From: Knufia peltigerae
Taxonomy: Eukaryota > Ascomycota > Eurotiomycetes > Chaetothyriales > Trichomeriaceae
Assembly (NCBI GenBank): GCA_030247855.1
Contig: JAPDRN010000253.1
Coordinates: forward strand, 1 to 19,387
Direction: 5' to 3'
DNA: 19,387 nucleotides
Below the pieces are notes generated by a model that saw only the letters and a program-made list of their open reading frames with translations, was not told where the DNA came from and searched no databases. A program made the position numbers and the translations under genes. Below, in pieces: positions 1-6,728 of the stretch (its first letter is position 1; the number at the start of each line of letters is the position of its first letter).

Positions 1-120
1 AACATCAAGATGGTTGTCACCCTGATCAACCCGGTCGCCATGGACGCCGGCCTGCGCTTCGCGATCCGCGAAGGTGGTCGTACCGTCGGTGCTGGCGTGG
101 TTGCCACCATCCTCGAGTAA
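1..120 (+). CDS. tuf: Elongation factor Tu, C-terminal end (partial)
   Basis: The window opens in frame inside the last 39 codons of EF-Tu, ending with TAA at 118-120. The visible peptide contains MVVTLINPVAMDAGLRFAIR, followed by EGGRTVGAGVVATILE, which is the end of domain III of bacterial EF-Tu. EF-Tu is the GTPase that delivers aminoacyl-tRNA to the ribosomal A site. The GTPase domain lies upstream of the window and cannot be inspected. In the str operon tuf normally follows fusA, so the S10 cluster here directly follows str, as in many proteobacteria. Identity is certain from the conserved C terminus; which tuf copy this is cannot be told. Confidence 0.97.
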   Translation, partial: NIKMVVTLINPVAMDAGLRFAIREGGRTVGAGVVATILE

Positions 121-131
121 TCTGCTAGACT
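101..131 (+). promoter_or_regulatory. Possible promoter at the end of tuf (P1)
   Basis: TTGCCA (101-106) and an extended -10, TGC then TAGACT (126-131), are separated by 19 bp, which is longer than ideal. A transcript from here would start around 137, inside the hairpin at 135-168. It would give rpsJ a leader of more than 300 nt. This is weaker than the candidate at 259-287. Confidence 0.3.
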
Positions 132-134
132 CTG

Positions 135-168
135 CGCCCCGATGTTGCCTGGGTAGGGCATCGGGGCG
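135..168 (+). terminator. Post-tuf stem-loop, possible weak or Rho-assisted terminator
   Basis: CGCCCCGATG at 135-144 is perfectly complementary to CATCGGGGCG at 159-168, with a 14-nt loop. It begins 15 bases after the tuf stop. There is no U-tract (TATCAAACGG follows), so it is not a classical intrinsic terminator. It could protect the tuf mRNA 3' end or form the 5' end of a longer S10 leader. Confidence 0.45.
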
Positions 169-243
169 TATCAAACGGGAAAGTAGGCACAGGATGTGCC
201 TTGTGTTCCCCGGACCAGGAAGGGTCAATGCCATTCAGGCGGC

Positions 244-263
244 GTCAACAGGAGACTGTTGAC
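244..263. promoter_or_regulatory. Perfect palindrome overlapping the S10 -35 element
   Basis: GTCAACAG (244-251) and CTGTTGAC (256-263) are exact reverse complements around GAGA. The right arm contains the first five bases of the -35 hexamer TTGACA (259-264). Read as RNA, the stem extends to 238-243/265-270 (one G-U pair, A264 bulged), giving about 14 bp capped by a GNRA tetraloop. It may be a protein-binding operator or, on transcripts coming from upstream, an RNA hairpin. Confidence 0.5.
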
Positions 264-287
264 AGCTGCCTTGCGTGCCATTATGCT
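259..287 (+). promoter_or_regulatory. Candidate main promoter of the S10 operon (P2)
   Basis: A consensus -35 TTGACA (259-264), a 17-bp spacer and the -10 TATGCT (282-287, four of six consensus bases) predict transcription from about 294. The resulting leader of about 160 nt is close in length to the E. coli S10 leader of roughly 170 nt. Confidence 0.6.
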
Positions 288-293
288 TCTCCG

Positions 294-453
294 TCTGGGC
301 AGGCCAGTTTCATGGGTCTGCCTATGCATTTGGGGTCTACGGATTGACCTTGTCGGCCTGCGGGAGTGCGGGCCGTCTGTATTCAGGGATTTCATGGGGC
401 AAAGCAACCCAGAGGCTTTGTCTGTCGCTCTTTTATCGAAGGAACCTACCGCC
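294..453 (+). promoter_or_regulatory. Predicted S10 operon mRNA leader with three hairpins
   Basis: Downstream of P2 the transcript can fold GGCAG/CTGCC (298-302 with 318-322). It can also form an 8-bp stem at 354-361 with 368-375 (one U-G pair, 6-nt loop), and CAAAGC/GCTTTG at 400-405 with 415-420. The last is followed by the T-rich TCTGTCGCTCTTTTA. In E. coli the S10 leader is bound by L4, which causes attenuation and translational repression. The layout here is compatible, but homology to the E. coli leader was not established. Confidence 0.4.
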
Positions 454-765
454 ATGGCGGACCAAAAGATCCGGATCCGGCTGAAAGCGTTCGATCATCG
501 TCTGATCGACCGTTCGGCCAGCGAGATCGTTGAGACGGCGAAGCGGACCGGCGCGCAAGTGCGTGGCCCGATCCCGCTGCCGACCAAGATCGAGCGTTAC
601 ACCATCCTCGTCTCCCCGCACGTCGACAAGGACGCGCGTGACCAGTACGAGACCCGCACGCACAAGCGCGTGCTCGATATCGTTGACCCGAATGACAAGA
701 CCGTGGACGCGCTGATGAAGCTCGAACTGGCTGCCGGCGTCGACGTTCAGATCAAGCTGACCTGA
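454..765 (+). CDS. rpsJ: 30S ribosomal protein S10
   Basis: A 103-residue protein beginning MADQKIRIRLKAFDHRLID, the usual length and N terminus of S10. S10 sits in the 30S head. In proteobacteria it also pairs with NusB in rRNA antitermination, as NusE. The long beta-hairpin region around residues 38-70 (RGPIPLPTKIERYTILVSPH) is intact. The ATG at 454 is preceded by AAGGAA at 439-444. The in-frame ATG at 196 would add 86 residues with no S10 similarity and is rejected. It is the first gene of the S10 operon and is followed after 11 bp by rplC. Confidence 0.98.
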   Translation: MADQKIRIRLKAFDHRLIDRSASEIVETAKRTGAQVRGPIPLPTKIERYTILVSPHVDKDARDQYETRTHKRVLDIVDPNDKTVDALMKLELAAGVDVQIKLT

Positions 766-776
766 GGACTACGACC

Positions 777-1427
777 ATGACGAAGAAATATTCGTTGGGC
801 TTCGTGGGCCGCAAGGCTGGCATGAGCCGCGTGTTCACCGAAGATGGCCGTTCCATCCCGGTGACCCTGATCGAAGCAACCCCCAACCGCATCGCGCAGA
901 TCAAGACCGTCGAAGCTGACGGCTACAGCGCCGTGCAGGTGACCGTCGGCGCGCGTCGCGCTGCCCTGGTCAACAAGCCGGAAGCCGGCCACTTCGCCAA
1001 GGCGAAAGTGGAAGCGGGCCGTGGCCTGTGGGAATTCCGCGTTGAAGACGCCCAGCTCGGCGATTTCGCCGTTGGTGGCGAAGTCAAGGCGGACATCTTT
1101 GAAGTCGGCCAGATCGTCGACGTCCAGGGTGTCACCAAGGGTAAGGGCTTCCAGGGCACCATCAAGCGCTACAACTTCCGCATGGGTGACGCTACCCACG
1201 GCAACTCGCTGTCGCATCGCGCGCCGGGTTCGCTGGGTCAGCGCCAGACGCCCGGCCGCGTGTTCCCGGGCAAGAAGATGTCCGGTCACATGGGTTCGGT
1301 GCAGCAGAGCACCCAGAACCTGGAAGTTGTCAAGGTCGACGTCGAGCGCGGTCTGATCGCAGTTCGCGGCGCCGTTCCGGGCGCGGCGGGTGGCGACGTG
1401 ATCGTCCGTCCGGCGAGCAAGGCATAA
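777..1427 (+). CDS. rplC: 50S ribosomal protein L3
   Basis: A 216-residue L3, slightly longer than the 209 of E. coli. L3 binds the 3' end of 23S rRNA early in assembly and sends a long loop toward the peptidyl transferase centre. That loop is recognisable around residues 141-172, with HGNSLSHRAPGSLGQRQTPG then RVFPGKKMSGHMG. The GQxQTPG segment contains the glutamine that PrmB methylates in E. coli. The start at 777 is supported by GAGGA at 764-768, overlapping the rpsJ stop. It lies 12 bp before the rplD start. Confidence 0.98.
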   Translation: MTKKYSLGFVGRKAGMSRVFTEDGRSIPVTLIEATPNRIAQIKTVEADGYSAVQVTVGARRAALVNKPEAGHFAKAKVEAGRGLWEFRVEDAQLGDFAVGGEVKADIFEVGQIVDVQGVTKGKGFQGTIKRYNFRMGDATHGNSLSHRAPGSLGQRQTPGRVFPGKKMSGHMGSVQQSTQNLEVVKVDVERGLIAVRGAVPGAAGGDVIVRPASKA

Positions 1428-1439
1428 GGAGAGATGACG

Positions 1440-2045
1440 ATGGAACTCGTTATCACGGGTAGCAATAACAAGGTCTCGGTCTCCGACGCCGTGTTCGGTC
1501 GCGATTTCAGCGAAGATCTGGTTCACCAGGTCGTCGTTGCTTACCGCAACGCCGGTCGCGCCGGCACCAAGGCGCAGAAGACTCGCTCCGAAGTGGCAGG
1601 TACCACCAAGAAGTCGAAGAAGCAGAAGGGCGGCGGCGCGCGTCATGGCGCACTGACGGCTCCGATCTTCGTCGGCGGCGGTGTCACCTTCGCGGCAAAG
1701 CCGCGCAGCTTCGAGCAGAAGGTCAATCGTAAGCAGTACCGTGCCGCCATGTGCGCGATCCTGTCCGAGCTGAACCGTCAGGGCCGTCTGACCATCGTGG
1801 AGTCCTTCGATGTCGAAGCGACCAACACGAAGGCTCTGATCGCCAAGCTGGCCGGCCTGGAAGTGGGCAAGCGCCCGCTGATCGTCACTGAAGAAGCCTC
1901 CGAGCACCTGTACCTGTCGGCGCGCAACATTCCCTACGTGGAAGTGCGTGACGTCCAGGGCCTGGATCCGGTGTCGCTGGTCGGTGCCGACACGGTCGTC
2001 ATCACCGCTGACGCGGTCAAGAAGGTCGAGGAGTGGCTGGCATGA
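1440..2045 (+). CDS. rplD: 50S ribosomal protein L4
   Basis: A 201-residue L4 starting MELVITGSNNKVSVSDAVFG. Two ATGs are available. AAGGAG at 1426-1431 is 8 nt from the ATG at 1440 but only 2 nt from the one at 1434, so 1440 is chosen. L4 binds domain I of 23S rRNA. Its extended loop (about residues 45-75, with KKSKKQKGGGARHGALTAP) reaches the exit tunnel near the macrolide site. In E. coli L4 is the autogenous repressor of the S10 operon. The stop TGA overlaps the rplW start as ATGA (4 nt), indicating translational coupling. Confidence 0.97.
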   Translation: MELVITGSNNKVSVSDAVFGRDFSEDLVHQVVVAYRNAGRAGTKAQKTRSEVAGTTKKSKKQKGGGARHGALTAPIFVGGGVTFAAKPRSFEQKVNRKQYRAAMCAILSELNRQGRLTIVESFDVEATNTKALIAKLAGLEVGKRPLIVTEEASEHLYLSARNIPYVEVRDVQGLDPVSLVGADTVVITADAVKKVEEWLA

Positions 2046-2341
2046 ACAGCAACGAAAAAATCTTCAGCGTGCTGCTCGCCCCGCGTGTCTCCGAAAAGAC
2101 CGCGCGCCTGCAGGAACTCTCCAATCAGTACGTCTTCGAAATTTCGAACGAAGCCACCAAGGCCGATGTAAAGGCCGCGGTTGAGCAGCTGTTCGACGTC
2201 AAGGTCGAAGCAGTCAACGTGGTCAACGTCAAGGGCAAGAACAAGTCCTTCCGTAACCGTGCTGGCCGCCGCGGCGATTGGCGCAAGGCGTACGTTCGCC
2301 TGGCCGACGGCCAGTCGATCGATGTAACGGCCAAGGCCTGA
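2042..2341 (+). CDS. rplW: 50S ribosomal protein L23
   Basis: A 99-residue L23 (MNSNEKIFSVLLAPRVSEKT). L23 lies at the tunnel exit and docks trigger factor and SRP. The conserved KADVKAAVEQLFDVKVEAVN and the C-terminal NRAGRRGDWRKAYVRL are present. The start at 2042 fits GAGGAG at 2028-2033, 8 nt upstream, and gives the ATGA overlap with rplD. An ATG at 2033 in the same frame lies within that ribosome binding site and is not used. Confidence 0.97.
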   Translation: MNSNEKIFSVLLAPRVSEKTARLQELSNQYVFEISNEATKADVKAAVEQLFDVKVEAVNVVNVKGKNKSFRNRAGRRGDWRKAYVRLADGQSIDVTAKA

Positions 2342-2351
2342 GGTACATCCC

Positions 2352-3179
2352 ATGCCATTGATGAAATTCAAGCCCACTTCTCCCGGTCGCCGTTCGGCCG
2401 TGCGCGTGGTTACTCCCGACCTGCACAAGGGCGCTCCGCACGCTCCGCTGGTCGAGTCGCAGAGCCGTTCGGGTGGTCGCAACCACCACGGCCGCATCAC
2501 CGTGCGTCACGTCGGTGGTGGCCACAAGCAGCACTACCGCCTGATTGACTTCAAGCGCAACAAGCTGGGCATCCCGGCGCGCGTGGAACGCATCGAATAC
2601 GATCCGAACCGCACCGCCCACATCGCCCTGCTGTGCTACGTCGACGGCGAGCGCCGCTACATCATCGCCCCGAAGGGTCTGAAGGCTGGTGATCAGGTGA
2701 TCGCTGGTTCGGATGCTCCGATCAAGGCGGGCAACACCCTGCCGCTGCGCAACATCCCGGTCGGTACCACCATCCACTGCATCGAGCTGAAGCCGGGCAA
2801 GGGCGCCCAGATCGCCCGCGCTGCAGGTGCTGCCGTGCAGCTGGTTGCTCGTGAAGGCATCTACGCCACCCTGCGCCTGCGCTCGGGTGAAATGCGCAAG
2901 GTTCCGGTCGAGTGCTGCGCGACCATCGGCGAAGTCGGCAACGACGAGCACAGCCTGGAAAAGCTGGGCAAGGCCGGTGCCAAGCGCTGGCGCGGCGTCC
3001 GACCGACCGTTCGTGGTGCTGCCATGAACCCGGTTGACCACCCGCACGGTGGTGGTGAGGCGAAGGCCGGCCAGGGTAACCCGCATCCGGTCACCCCGTG
3101 GGGTGTTCCGACCAAGGGTTACAAGACGCGCCATAACAAGCGCACTCAGCAGTTCATCGTCCGCGATCGTAGGGGCTAA
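2352..3179 (+). CDS. rplB: 50S ribosomal protein L2
   Basis: A 275-residue L2, of normal length (E. coli 273). L2 is needed for subunit joining and peptidyl transfer. The near-invariant C-terminal block AMNPVDHPHGGGEAKAGQG (residues 224-242) is intact and includes the histidine corresponding to E. coli His229. Two cysteine positions look unusual: Cys143 in TTIHCIELKPGKG, where I expect Asn or Gly, and Cys189 in VPVECCATIGEVGN, where bacterial L2 normally has Arg (CRATIGEVGN). The Cys189 codon is TGC at 2916-2918, one transition from CGC. The SD is weak (GAGG at 2340-2343). rpsS follows after 6 bp. Confidence 0.98.
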   Translation: MPLMKFKPTSPGRRSAVRVVTPDLHKGAPHAPLVESQSRSGGRNHHGRITVRHVGGGHKQHYRLIDFKRNKLGIPARVERIEYDPNRTAHIALLCYVDGERRYIIAPKGLKAGDQVIAGSDAPIKAGNTLPLRNIPVGTTIHCIELKPGKGAQIARAAGAAVQLVAREGIYATLRLRSGEMRKVPVECCATIGEVGNDEHSLEKLGKAGAKRWRGVRPTVRGAAMNPVDHPHGGGEAKAGQGNPHPVTPWGVPTKGYKTRHNKRTQQFIVRDRRG

Positions 3180-3185
3180 TCGACC

Positions 3186-3455
3186 ATGGCACGTTCACTC
3201 AAGAAGGGCCCGTTTGTCGATCACCACCTGGTTGCTAAGGTGGCTGCCGCTGCGGGTAGCAAGCGTCCGATCAAGACCTGGTCGCGTCGTTCGATGATCC
3301 TGCCTGACATGGTAGGCGTCACCATTGCCGTGCATAACGGCAAGAACCACATCCCGGTTCTCGTCAACGAGAACATGGTCGGCCACAAGCTCGGCGAATT
3401 TGCCATCACCCGGACCTTCAAGGGTCACGGTGGTGACAAGAAGTCGGGCAAGTAA
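3186..3455 (+). CDS. rpsS: 30S ribosomal protein S19
   Basis: An 89-residue S19 (MARSLKKGPFVDHHLVAKV). S19 contacts S13 and the A-site side of the 30S head and takes part in inter-subunit bridges. The family core SRRSMILPDMVGVTIAVHNG (residues 35-54) and the C-terminal GEFAITRTFKGHGGDKKSGK are present. It is packed between rplB (6 bp) and rplV, whose SD AAGGAG begins inside the rpsS stop codon. Confidence 0.97.
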   Translation: MARSLKKGPFVDHHLVAKVAAAAGSKRPIKTWSRRSMILPDMVGVTIAVHNGKNHIPVLVNENMVGHKLGEFAITRTFKGHGGDKKSGK

Positions 3456-3467
3456 GGAGAGATGACA

Positions 3468-3803
3468 ATGGAAGCGAAAGCCATCCTGCGCACCGCGCGC
3501 ATCTCCCCGCAGAAGGCACGTCTGGTCGCTGACCAGGTGCGCGGTCTGCCGGCCGAGCGTGCCGTCAACCTGCTGAAGTTCTCGGACAAGAAGGCTGCCC
3601 ACCTGATCAAGAAGGTGGTGGAGTCGGCTATTGCAAATGCCGAGAACAACCAGGGCGCCGACGTCGACGAGCTGAAGGTTCAGACCATCATGGTAGATGA
3701 AGGTCCGACCCTGAAGCGTTTCATGGCGCGGGCGAAAGGCCGCGGTACCCGCATCCTCAAGCGCACCAGCCACATCACTGTGGTTGTTGGCGCCGCCAAG
3801 TAA
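3468..3803 (+). CDS. rplV: 50S ribosomal protein L22
   Basis: A 111-residue L22 (MEAKAILRTARISPQKARLV). It spans 23S rRNA domains, and its beta-hairpin (about residues 80-98, including AKGRGTRILKR) lines the exit tunnel, where macrolide-resistance changes arise in other bacteria. The hairpin is full length with no insertion or deletion. As at rplD, AAGGAG (3454-3459) is 8 nt from the ATG at 3468 and only 2 nt from an upstream ATG at 3462, so the shorter form is called. Confidence 0.97.
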   Translation: MEAKAILRTARISPQKARLVADQVRGLPAERAVNLLKFSDKKAAHLIKKVVESAIANAENNQGADVDELKVQTIMVDEGPTLKRFMARAKGRGTRILKRTSHITVVVGAAK

Positions 3804-3821
3804 GCGGATAAGGAAAAGACC

Positions 3822-4556
3822 ATGGGTCATAAAGTTCATCCGATTGGTATCCGCCTCGGCATTTCCAAGGACTGGAACTCCAAGTGGTACGCCAACAAGG
3901 CCGAGTTCGCTGGTTACCTGGCAGCCGACCTGAAAGTGCGCGAAATGCTGCGCAAGAAGCTGGCTCAGGCCGGCATCAGCAAGATCCTGATCGAGCGTCC
4001 GGCAAAGACCGCTCGCGTGACGATCCACACCGCCCGTCCGGGCGTGGTGATCGGCAAGCGCGGTGAGGACATCGAGAAGCTGCGCAAGGAAGTGAGCGAG
4101 ATGATGGGCGTCCCGGCGCACATCAACGTCACCGAAGTGCGCAAGCCCGAGCTGGACGCACAGCTGGTTGCCGAATCGATCGCGCAGCAGCTGGAGCGTC
4201 GCATCATGTTCCGCCGTGCAATGAAGCGCTCGGTCGGCAACGCGATGCGCCTGGGTGCCCTGGGCATCAAGGTCAACGTCGGTGGCCGCCTCAACGGTGC
4301 AGAAATCGCCCGTTCGGAGTGGTACCGCGAAGGCCGCGTGCCGCTGCACACGCTGCGTGCCGACATCGACTATGGCTTCGCTGAAGCCAAGACGACCTAC
4401 GGCATCATCGGCATCAAGGTCTGGATCTACAAGGGCGAGGTCTTCGATTTCTCCCAGGTTGGCCAGGAAAAGCAGGACGACACCCCGTCGCGCAACGATC
4501 GTCATGATCGCGGCGACCGCGGTGACCGTCAGCGCCCGGCTCGTGAAGCGAGGTAA
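3822..4556 (+). CDS. rpsC: 30S ribosomal protein S3
   Basis: A 244-residue S3 (MGHKVHPIGIRLGISKDWNS). The N-terminal KH domain has the GxxG loop as GKRG at residues 78-81. The C-terminal domain carries GRLNGAEIARSEWYREGRVP, part of the mRNA-entry helicase face formed by S3, S4 and S5. It is 11 residues longer than E. coli S3. The extra length is a charged, repetitive tail (RNDRHDRGDRGDRQRPARE, about residues 224-242) that looks disordered. AAGGA at 3810-3814 sets the start. rplP follows after 5 bp. Confidence 0.98.
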   Translation: MGHKVHPIGIRLGISKDWNSKWYANKAEFAGYLAADLKVREMLRKKLAQAGISKILIERPAKTARVTIHTARPGVVIGKRGEDIEKLRKEVSEMMGVPAHINVTEVRKPELDAQLVAESIAQQLERRIMFRRAMKRSVGNAMRLGALGIKVNVGGRLNGAEIARSEWYREGRVPLHTLRADIDYGFAEAKTTYGIIGIKVWIYKGEVFDFSQVGQEKQDDTPSRNDRHDRGDRGDRQRPAREAR

Positions 4557-4561
4557 CGACA

Positions 4562-4975
4562 ATGTTGCAACCCAAGCGAACCAAGTACCGCAAGGTGCAC
4601 AAGGGCCGTAACGAAGGCCTCAGCTGGAGCGCAAACGCTGTCAGCTTTGGCGAGTACGGCCTGAAGGCAACCGCCCACGGTCAGCTGACCGCGCGTCAGA
4701 TCGAAGCGGCTCGCCGCTCGATCAGCCGCTACGTGAAGCGCGGCGGCAAGATGTGGATCCGAGTGTTCCCCGACAAGCCCATCACCAAGAAGCCCATCGA
4801 AGTTCGAATGGGTTCGGGTAAGGGCAACGTGGAATACTGGGTGGCCCAGATCCAGCCCGGCCGCATGATCTATGAAATCGAGGGTGTTACCGAGGAAGTG
4901 GCACGCGAGGCGTTCCGCCTGGCCGCTGCCAAGCTCTCGGTCACCACCACTTTCGTGACCCGGACGGTGCGCTGA
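4562..4975 (+). CDS. rplP: 50S ribosomal protein L16
   Basis: A 137-residue L16 (MLQPKRTKYRKVHKGRNEGL). It binds near the A-site tRNA elbow and is a late-assembly protein. Arg82 in EVRMGSGKGNVEYWVA corresponds to E. coli Arg81, the residue hydroxylated by the YcfD oxygenase. The LTARQIEAARRSISR helix and the C-terminal KLSVTTTFVTRTVR are typical. Its TGA overlaps the rpmC ATG by one base (TGATG at 4973-4977), suggesting stop-start coupling. Confidence 0.97.
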   Translation: MLQPKRTKYRKVHKGRNEGLSWSANAVSFGEYGLKATAHGQLTARQIEAARRSISRYVKRGGKMWIRVFPDKPITKKPIEVRMGSGKGNVEYWVAQIQPGRMIYEIEGVTEEVAREAFRLAAAKLSVTTTFVTRTVR

Positions 4976-5160
4976 TGGATATCAAAACTCTCCGTGAAAA
5001 GTCGGCTGACGACCTCAAGGCCCACCTGATCGACCTGCGTAAGGAACAGTTCTCTGTCCGTATGCAGCAGGTCACCGGCCAGCTGCCGAAGACACACGAC
5101 ATCCGCCGGGTGCGTCGCGAAATTGCTCGCGTCAAGACCCTGCTCGGCAGCACGAAGTAA
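4975..5160 (+). CDS. rpmC: 50S ribosomal protein L29
   Basis: A 61-residue L29 ([20 protein letters not shown]), the normal size for this two-helix protein, which sits beside L23 at the tunnel exit. The family signature is visible as [17 protein letters not shown], followed by [14 protein letters not shown]. No separate ribosome binding site is needed because of the one-base overlap with the rplP stop. Confidence 0.96.
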
Positions 5161-5171
5161 GGATGGCCGCT

Positions 5172-5441
5172 ATGAGCGACAATACTGAAAACAAAGCGCT
5201 GCGCACGGTCGAAGGCCGTGTCGTCAGCAACAAGATGGACAAGACGGTTACCGTCCTGGTCGAGCGTCAGGTCAAGCACGCACTGTACGGCAAGTACATC
5301 AAGCGCTCGACGAAACTGCACGCCCACGATGCCGACAACGCCTGCAAGGAAGGCGATGTCGTCCGCGTGACCGAGATTGCTCCGATGTCCAAGACCAAGA
5401 ACTGGCGCGTGGTGGAAGTCATCACGCGTGCGGCTGAATAA
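5172..5441 (+). CDS. rpsQ: 30S ribosomal protein S17
   Basis: An 89-residue S17 ([20 protein letters not shown]), an OB-fold protein that binds 16S rRNA early in assembly. Signature segments are [18 protein letters not shown] and [25 protein letters not shown] at 5159-5163 is 8 nt from the ATG at 5172. The ATG at 5163 overlaps that SD and would add three residues, so it is not chosen. rplN follows after only 12 bp, leaving no room for the spc promoter that E. coli has at this junction. Confidence 0.96.
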
Positions 5442-5453
5442 GGAGTCTGAATC

Positions 5454-5822
5454 ATGATCCAGATGCAGAGCTACCTTGACGTCGCCGACAATTCTGGTGC
5501 CAAGCGAGTGATGTGCTTCAAGGTGCTGGGTGGTTCCAAGCGCCGTTACGCCGGCATCGGCGACATCATCAAGGTCACCGTGAAGGATGCGATTCCGCGC
5601 GGCAAGGTCAAGAAGGGTGAAGTGTATGACGCCGTCGTGGTGCGTACCCGCAAGGGTGTGCGTCGCGCCGACGGCTCGCTGATCCGCTTCGACGGCAACG
5701 CTGCCGTTCTGCTTAACAACAAGCAGGAGCCGATCGGGACCCGTATCTTCGGGCCGGTGACTCGTGAACTTCGTTCGGAGAAGTTCATGAAGATCGTCTC
5801 GCTCGCTCCCGAAGTGCTGTGA
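5454..5822 (+). CDS. rplN: 50S ribosomal protein L14
   Basis: A 122-residue L14 (MIQMQSYLDVADNSGAKRVM). L14 contacts L19 and forms a bridge to the 30S subunit; it is the target of the RsfS silencing factor. The signature ADGSLIRFDGNAAVLLNNKQ (residues 72-91) and the C-terminal GPVTRELRSEKFMKIVSLAP are present. Classically it is the first gene of spc, but here it appears continuous with the S10 transcript. Confidence 0.98.
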   Translation: MIQMQSYLDVADNSGAKRVMCFKVLGGSKRRYAGIGDIIKVTVKDAIPRGKVKKGEVYDAVVVRTRKGVRRADGSLIRFDGNAAVLLNNKQEPIGTRIFGPVTRELRSEKFMKIVSLAPEVL

Positions 5823-5838
5823 GCGACAGGAGATAATC

Positions 5839-6156
5839 ATGGCTAACCGTATCAAGAAGGGCGACCAGGTTGTCGTCAACGCTGGCAAGGACAAGGGTAA
5901 GCAGGGCGAAGTCGTCCGCGTCGATGGCGACCGTCTGGTCGTCGCCAACGTGAACATCGTCAAGCGCCACACCAAGCCGAACCCGCAGGCAGGTGTTGCC
6001 GGCGGCGTGGTCGAGCGTGAAGCGTCGATCCATATCTCCAACGTGAATGTGCTGAACCCGGCTTCGGGCAAGGGCGAGCGCGTTGGCTTCAAGGTGCTGG
6101 AGGATGGACGCAAACTGCGTGTGTTCCGCTCCAGCGGTGAGGCGCTCGACGCCTGA
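5839..6156 (+). CDS. rplX: 50S ribosomal protein L24
   Basis: A 105-residue L24 (MANRIKKGDQVVVNAGKDKG). It is an assembly-initiating 23S-binding protein near the tunnel exit. The N-terminal KOW motif covers about residues 5-32. The conserved VKRHTKPNPQAGVAGGVVER segment is visible at about residues 41-60. AGGAGA at 5828-5833 supports the ATG at 5839. rplE starts 11 bp after the stop. Confidence 0.97.
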   Translation: MANRIKKGDQVVVNAGKDKGKQGEVVRVDGDRLVVANVNIVKRHTKPNPQAGVAGGVVEREASIHISNVNVLNPASGKGERVGFKVLEDGRKLRVFRSSGEALDA

Positions 6157-6167
6157 GGAATGAGAAG

Positions 6168-6710
6168 ATGACTTCCCGTCTCGAAAAGTTTTACAAGGAA
6201 GAAGTGGTGCCGGCGCTGATGAAGCAGTTCGGTTACACCAATTCCATGCAGGTGCCGAAGCTGGTCAAGGTCACCCTGAACATGGGTGTCGGCGAAGCGG
6301 CCACCAACAAGAAGATCCTGGAAAACGCCGTTGGCGACATGACCAAGATCTCGGGCCAGAAGCCGATCGTCACCAAGTCGCGTATCTCGGTGGCATCGTT
6401 CAAGATCCGTGATGGTTGGCCGATCGGCTGCAAGACCACGCTGCGTCGCCACAAGATGTACGAGTTCCTGGACCGCCTGATCAACATCTCGCTGCCGCGC
6501 GTGCGCGACTTCCGTGGTGTTTCCGGTCGTTCCTTCGACGGTCGCGGCAACTTCAACATGGGTGTGAAGGAACAGATCATCTTCCCGGAAATCGACTTCG
6601 ACGCTGTCGACGCGATCCGCGGTATGGATATCGCCATCACCACCACTGCGAAGACCGACGCGGAAGCGAAGGCGCTGCTGGCAGCGTTCAAGTTCCCGTT
6701 CCGTAACTGA
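6168..6710 (+). CDS. rplE: 50S ribosomal protein L5
   Basis: A 180-residue L5 (MTSRLEKFYKEEVVPALMKQ), of family length. It binds 5S rRNA together with L18 and L25, and contacts S13 and P-site tRNA. Typical segments are VPKLVKVTLNMGVGEA, the GQKPIVTKSRISVASFKIRDG region and FDAVDAIRGMDIAITTTAKT. GAGGA at 6155-6159, overlapping the rplX stop, is 8 nt from the ATG. In E. coli S8 represses the spc mRNA at the rplE start; no matching S8 site was identified here. Confidence 0.98.
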   Translation: MTSRLEKFYKEEVVPALMKQFGYTNSMQVPKLVKVTLNMGVGEAATNKKILENAVGDMTKISGQKPIVTKSRISVASFKIRDGWPIGCKTTLRRHKMYEFLDRLINISLPRVRDFRGVSGRSFDGRGNFNMGVKEQIIFPEIDFDAVDAIRGMDIAITTTAKTDAEAKALLAAFKFPFRN

Positions 6711-6728
6711 TTCGTCGAGGAAACCGAA

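Larger units (their letters stand above)
121..453 (+). other. tuf-rpsJ intergenic control region (333 bp)
   Basis: I see no credible coding sequence here. In order it contains: a possible -10 (126-131); a 10-bp perfect stem CGCCCCGATG/CATCGGGGCG (135-144 with 159-168, 14-nt loop, no T-run); a GAGA-capped palindrome (244-263); a good promoter (259-287); and three leader hairpins (298-322, 354-375, 400-420) before the rpsJ ribosome binding site. ORF-like readings across it (for example an upstream in-frame ATG at 196) are extensions of rpsJ with no family support. Confidence 0.75.

Noticed and set aside
196..453. N-terminal extension of rpsJ from an upstream in-frame ATG
   Set aside because: S10 is 103 residues with a proper SD at 439-444. 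The extension crosses the promoter and leader hairpins.
3195..4562. 455-codon minus-strand frame opposite rpsS, rplV and rpsC
   Set aside because: It is a shadow of three certain genes with no independent support.
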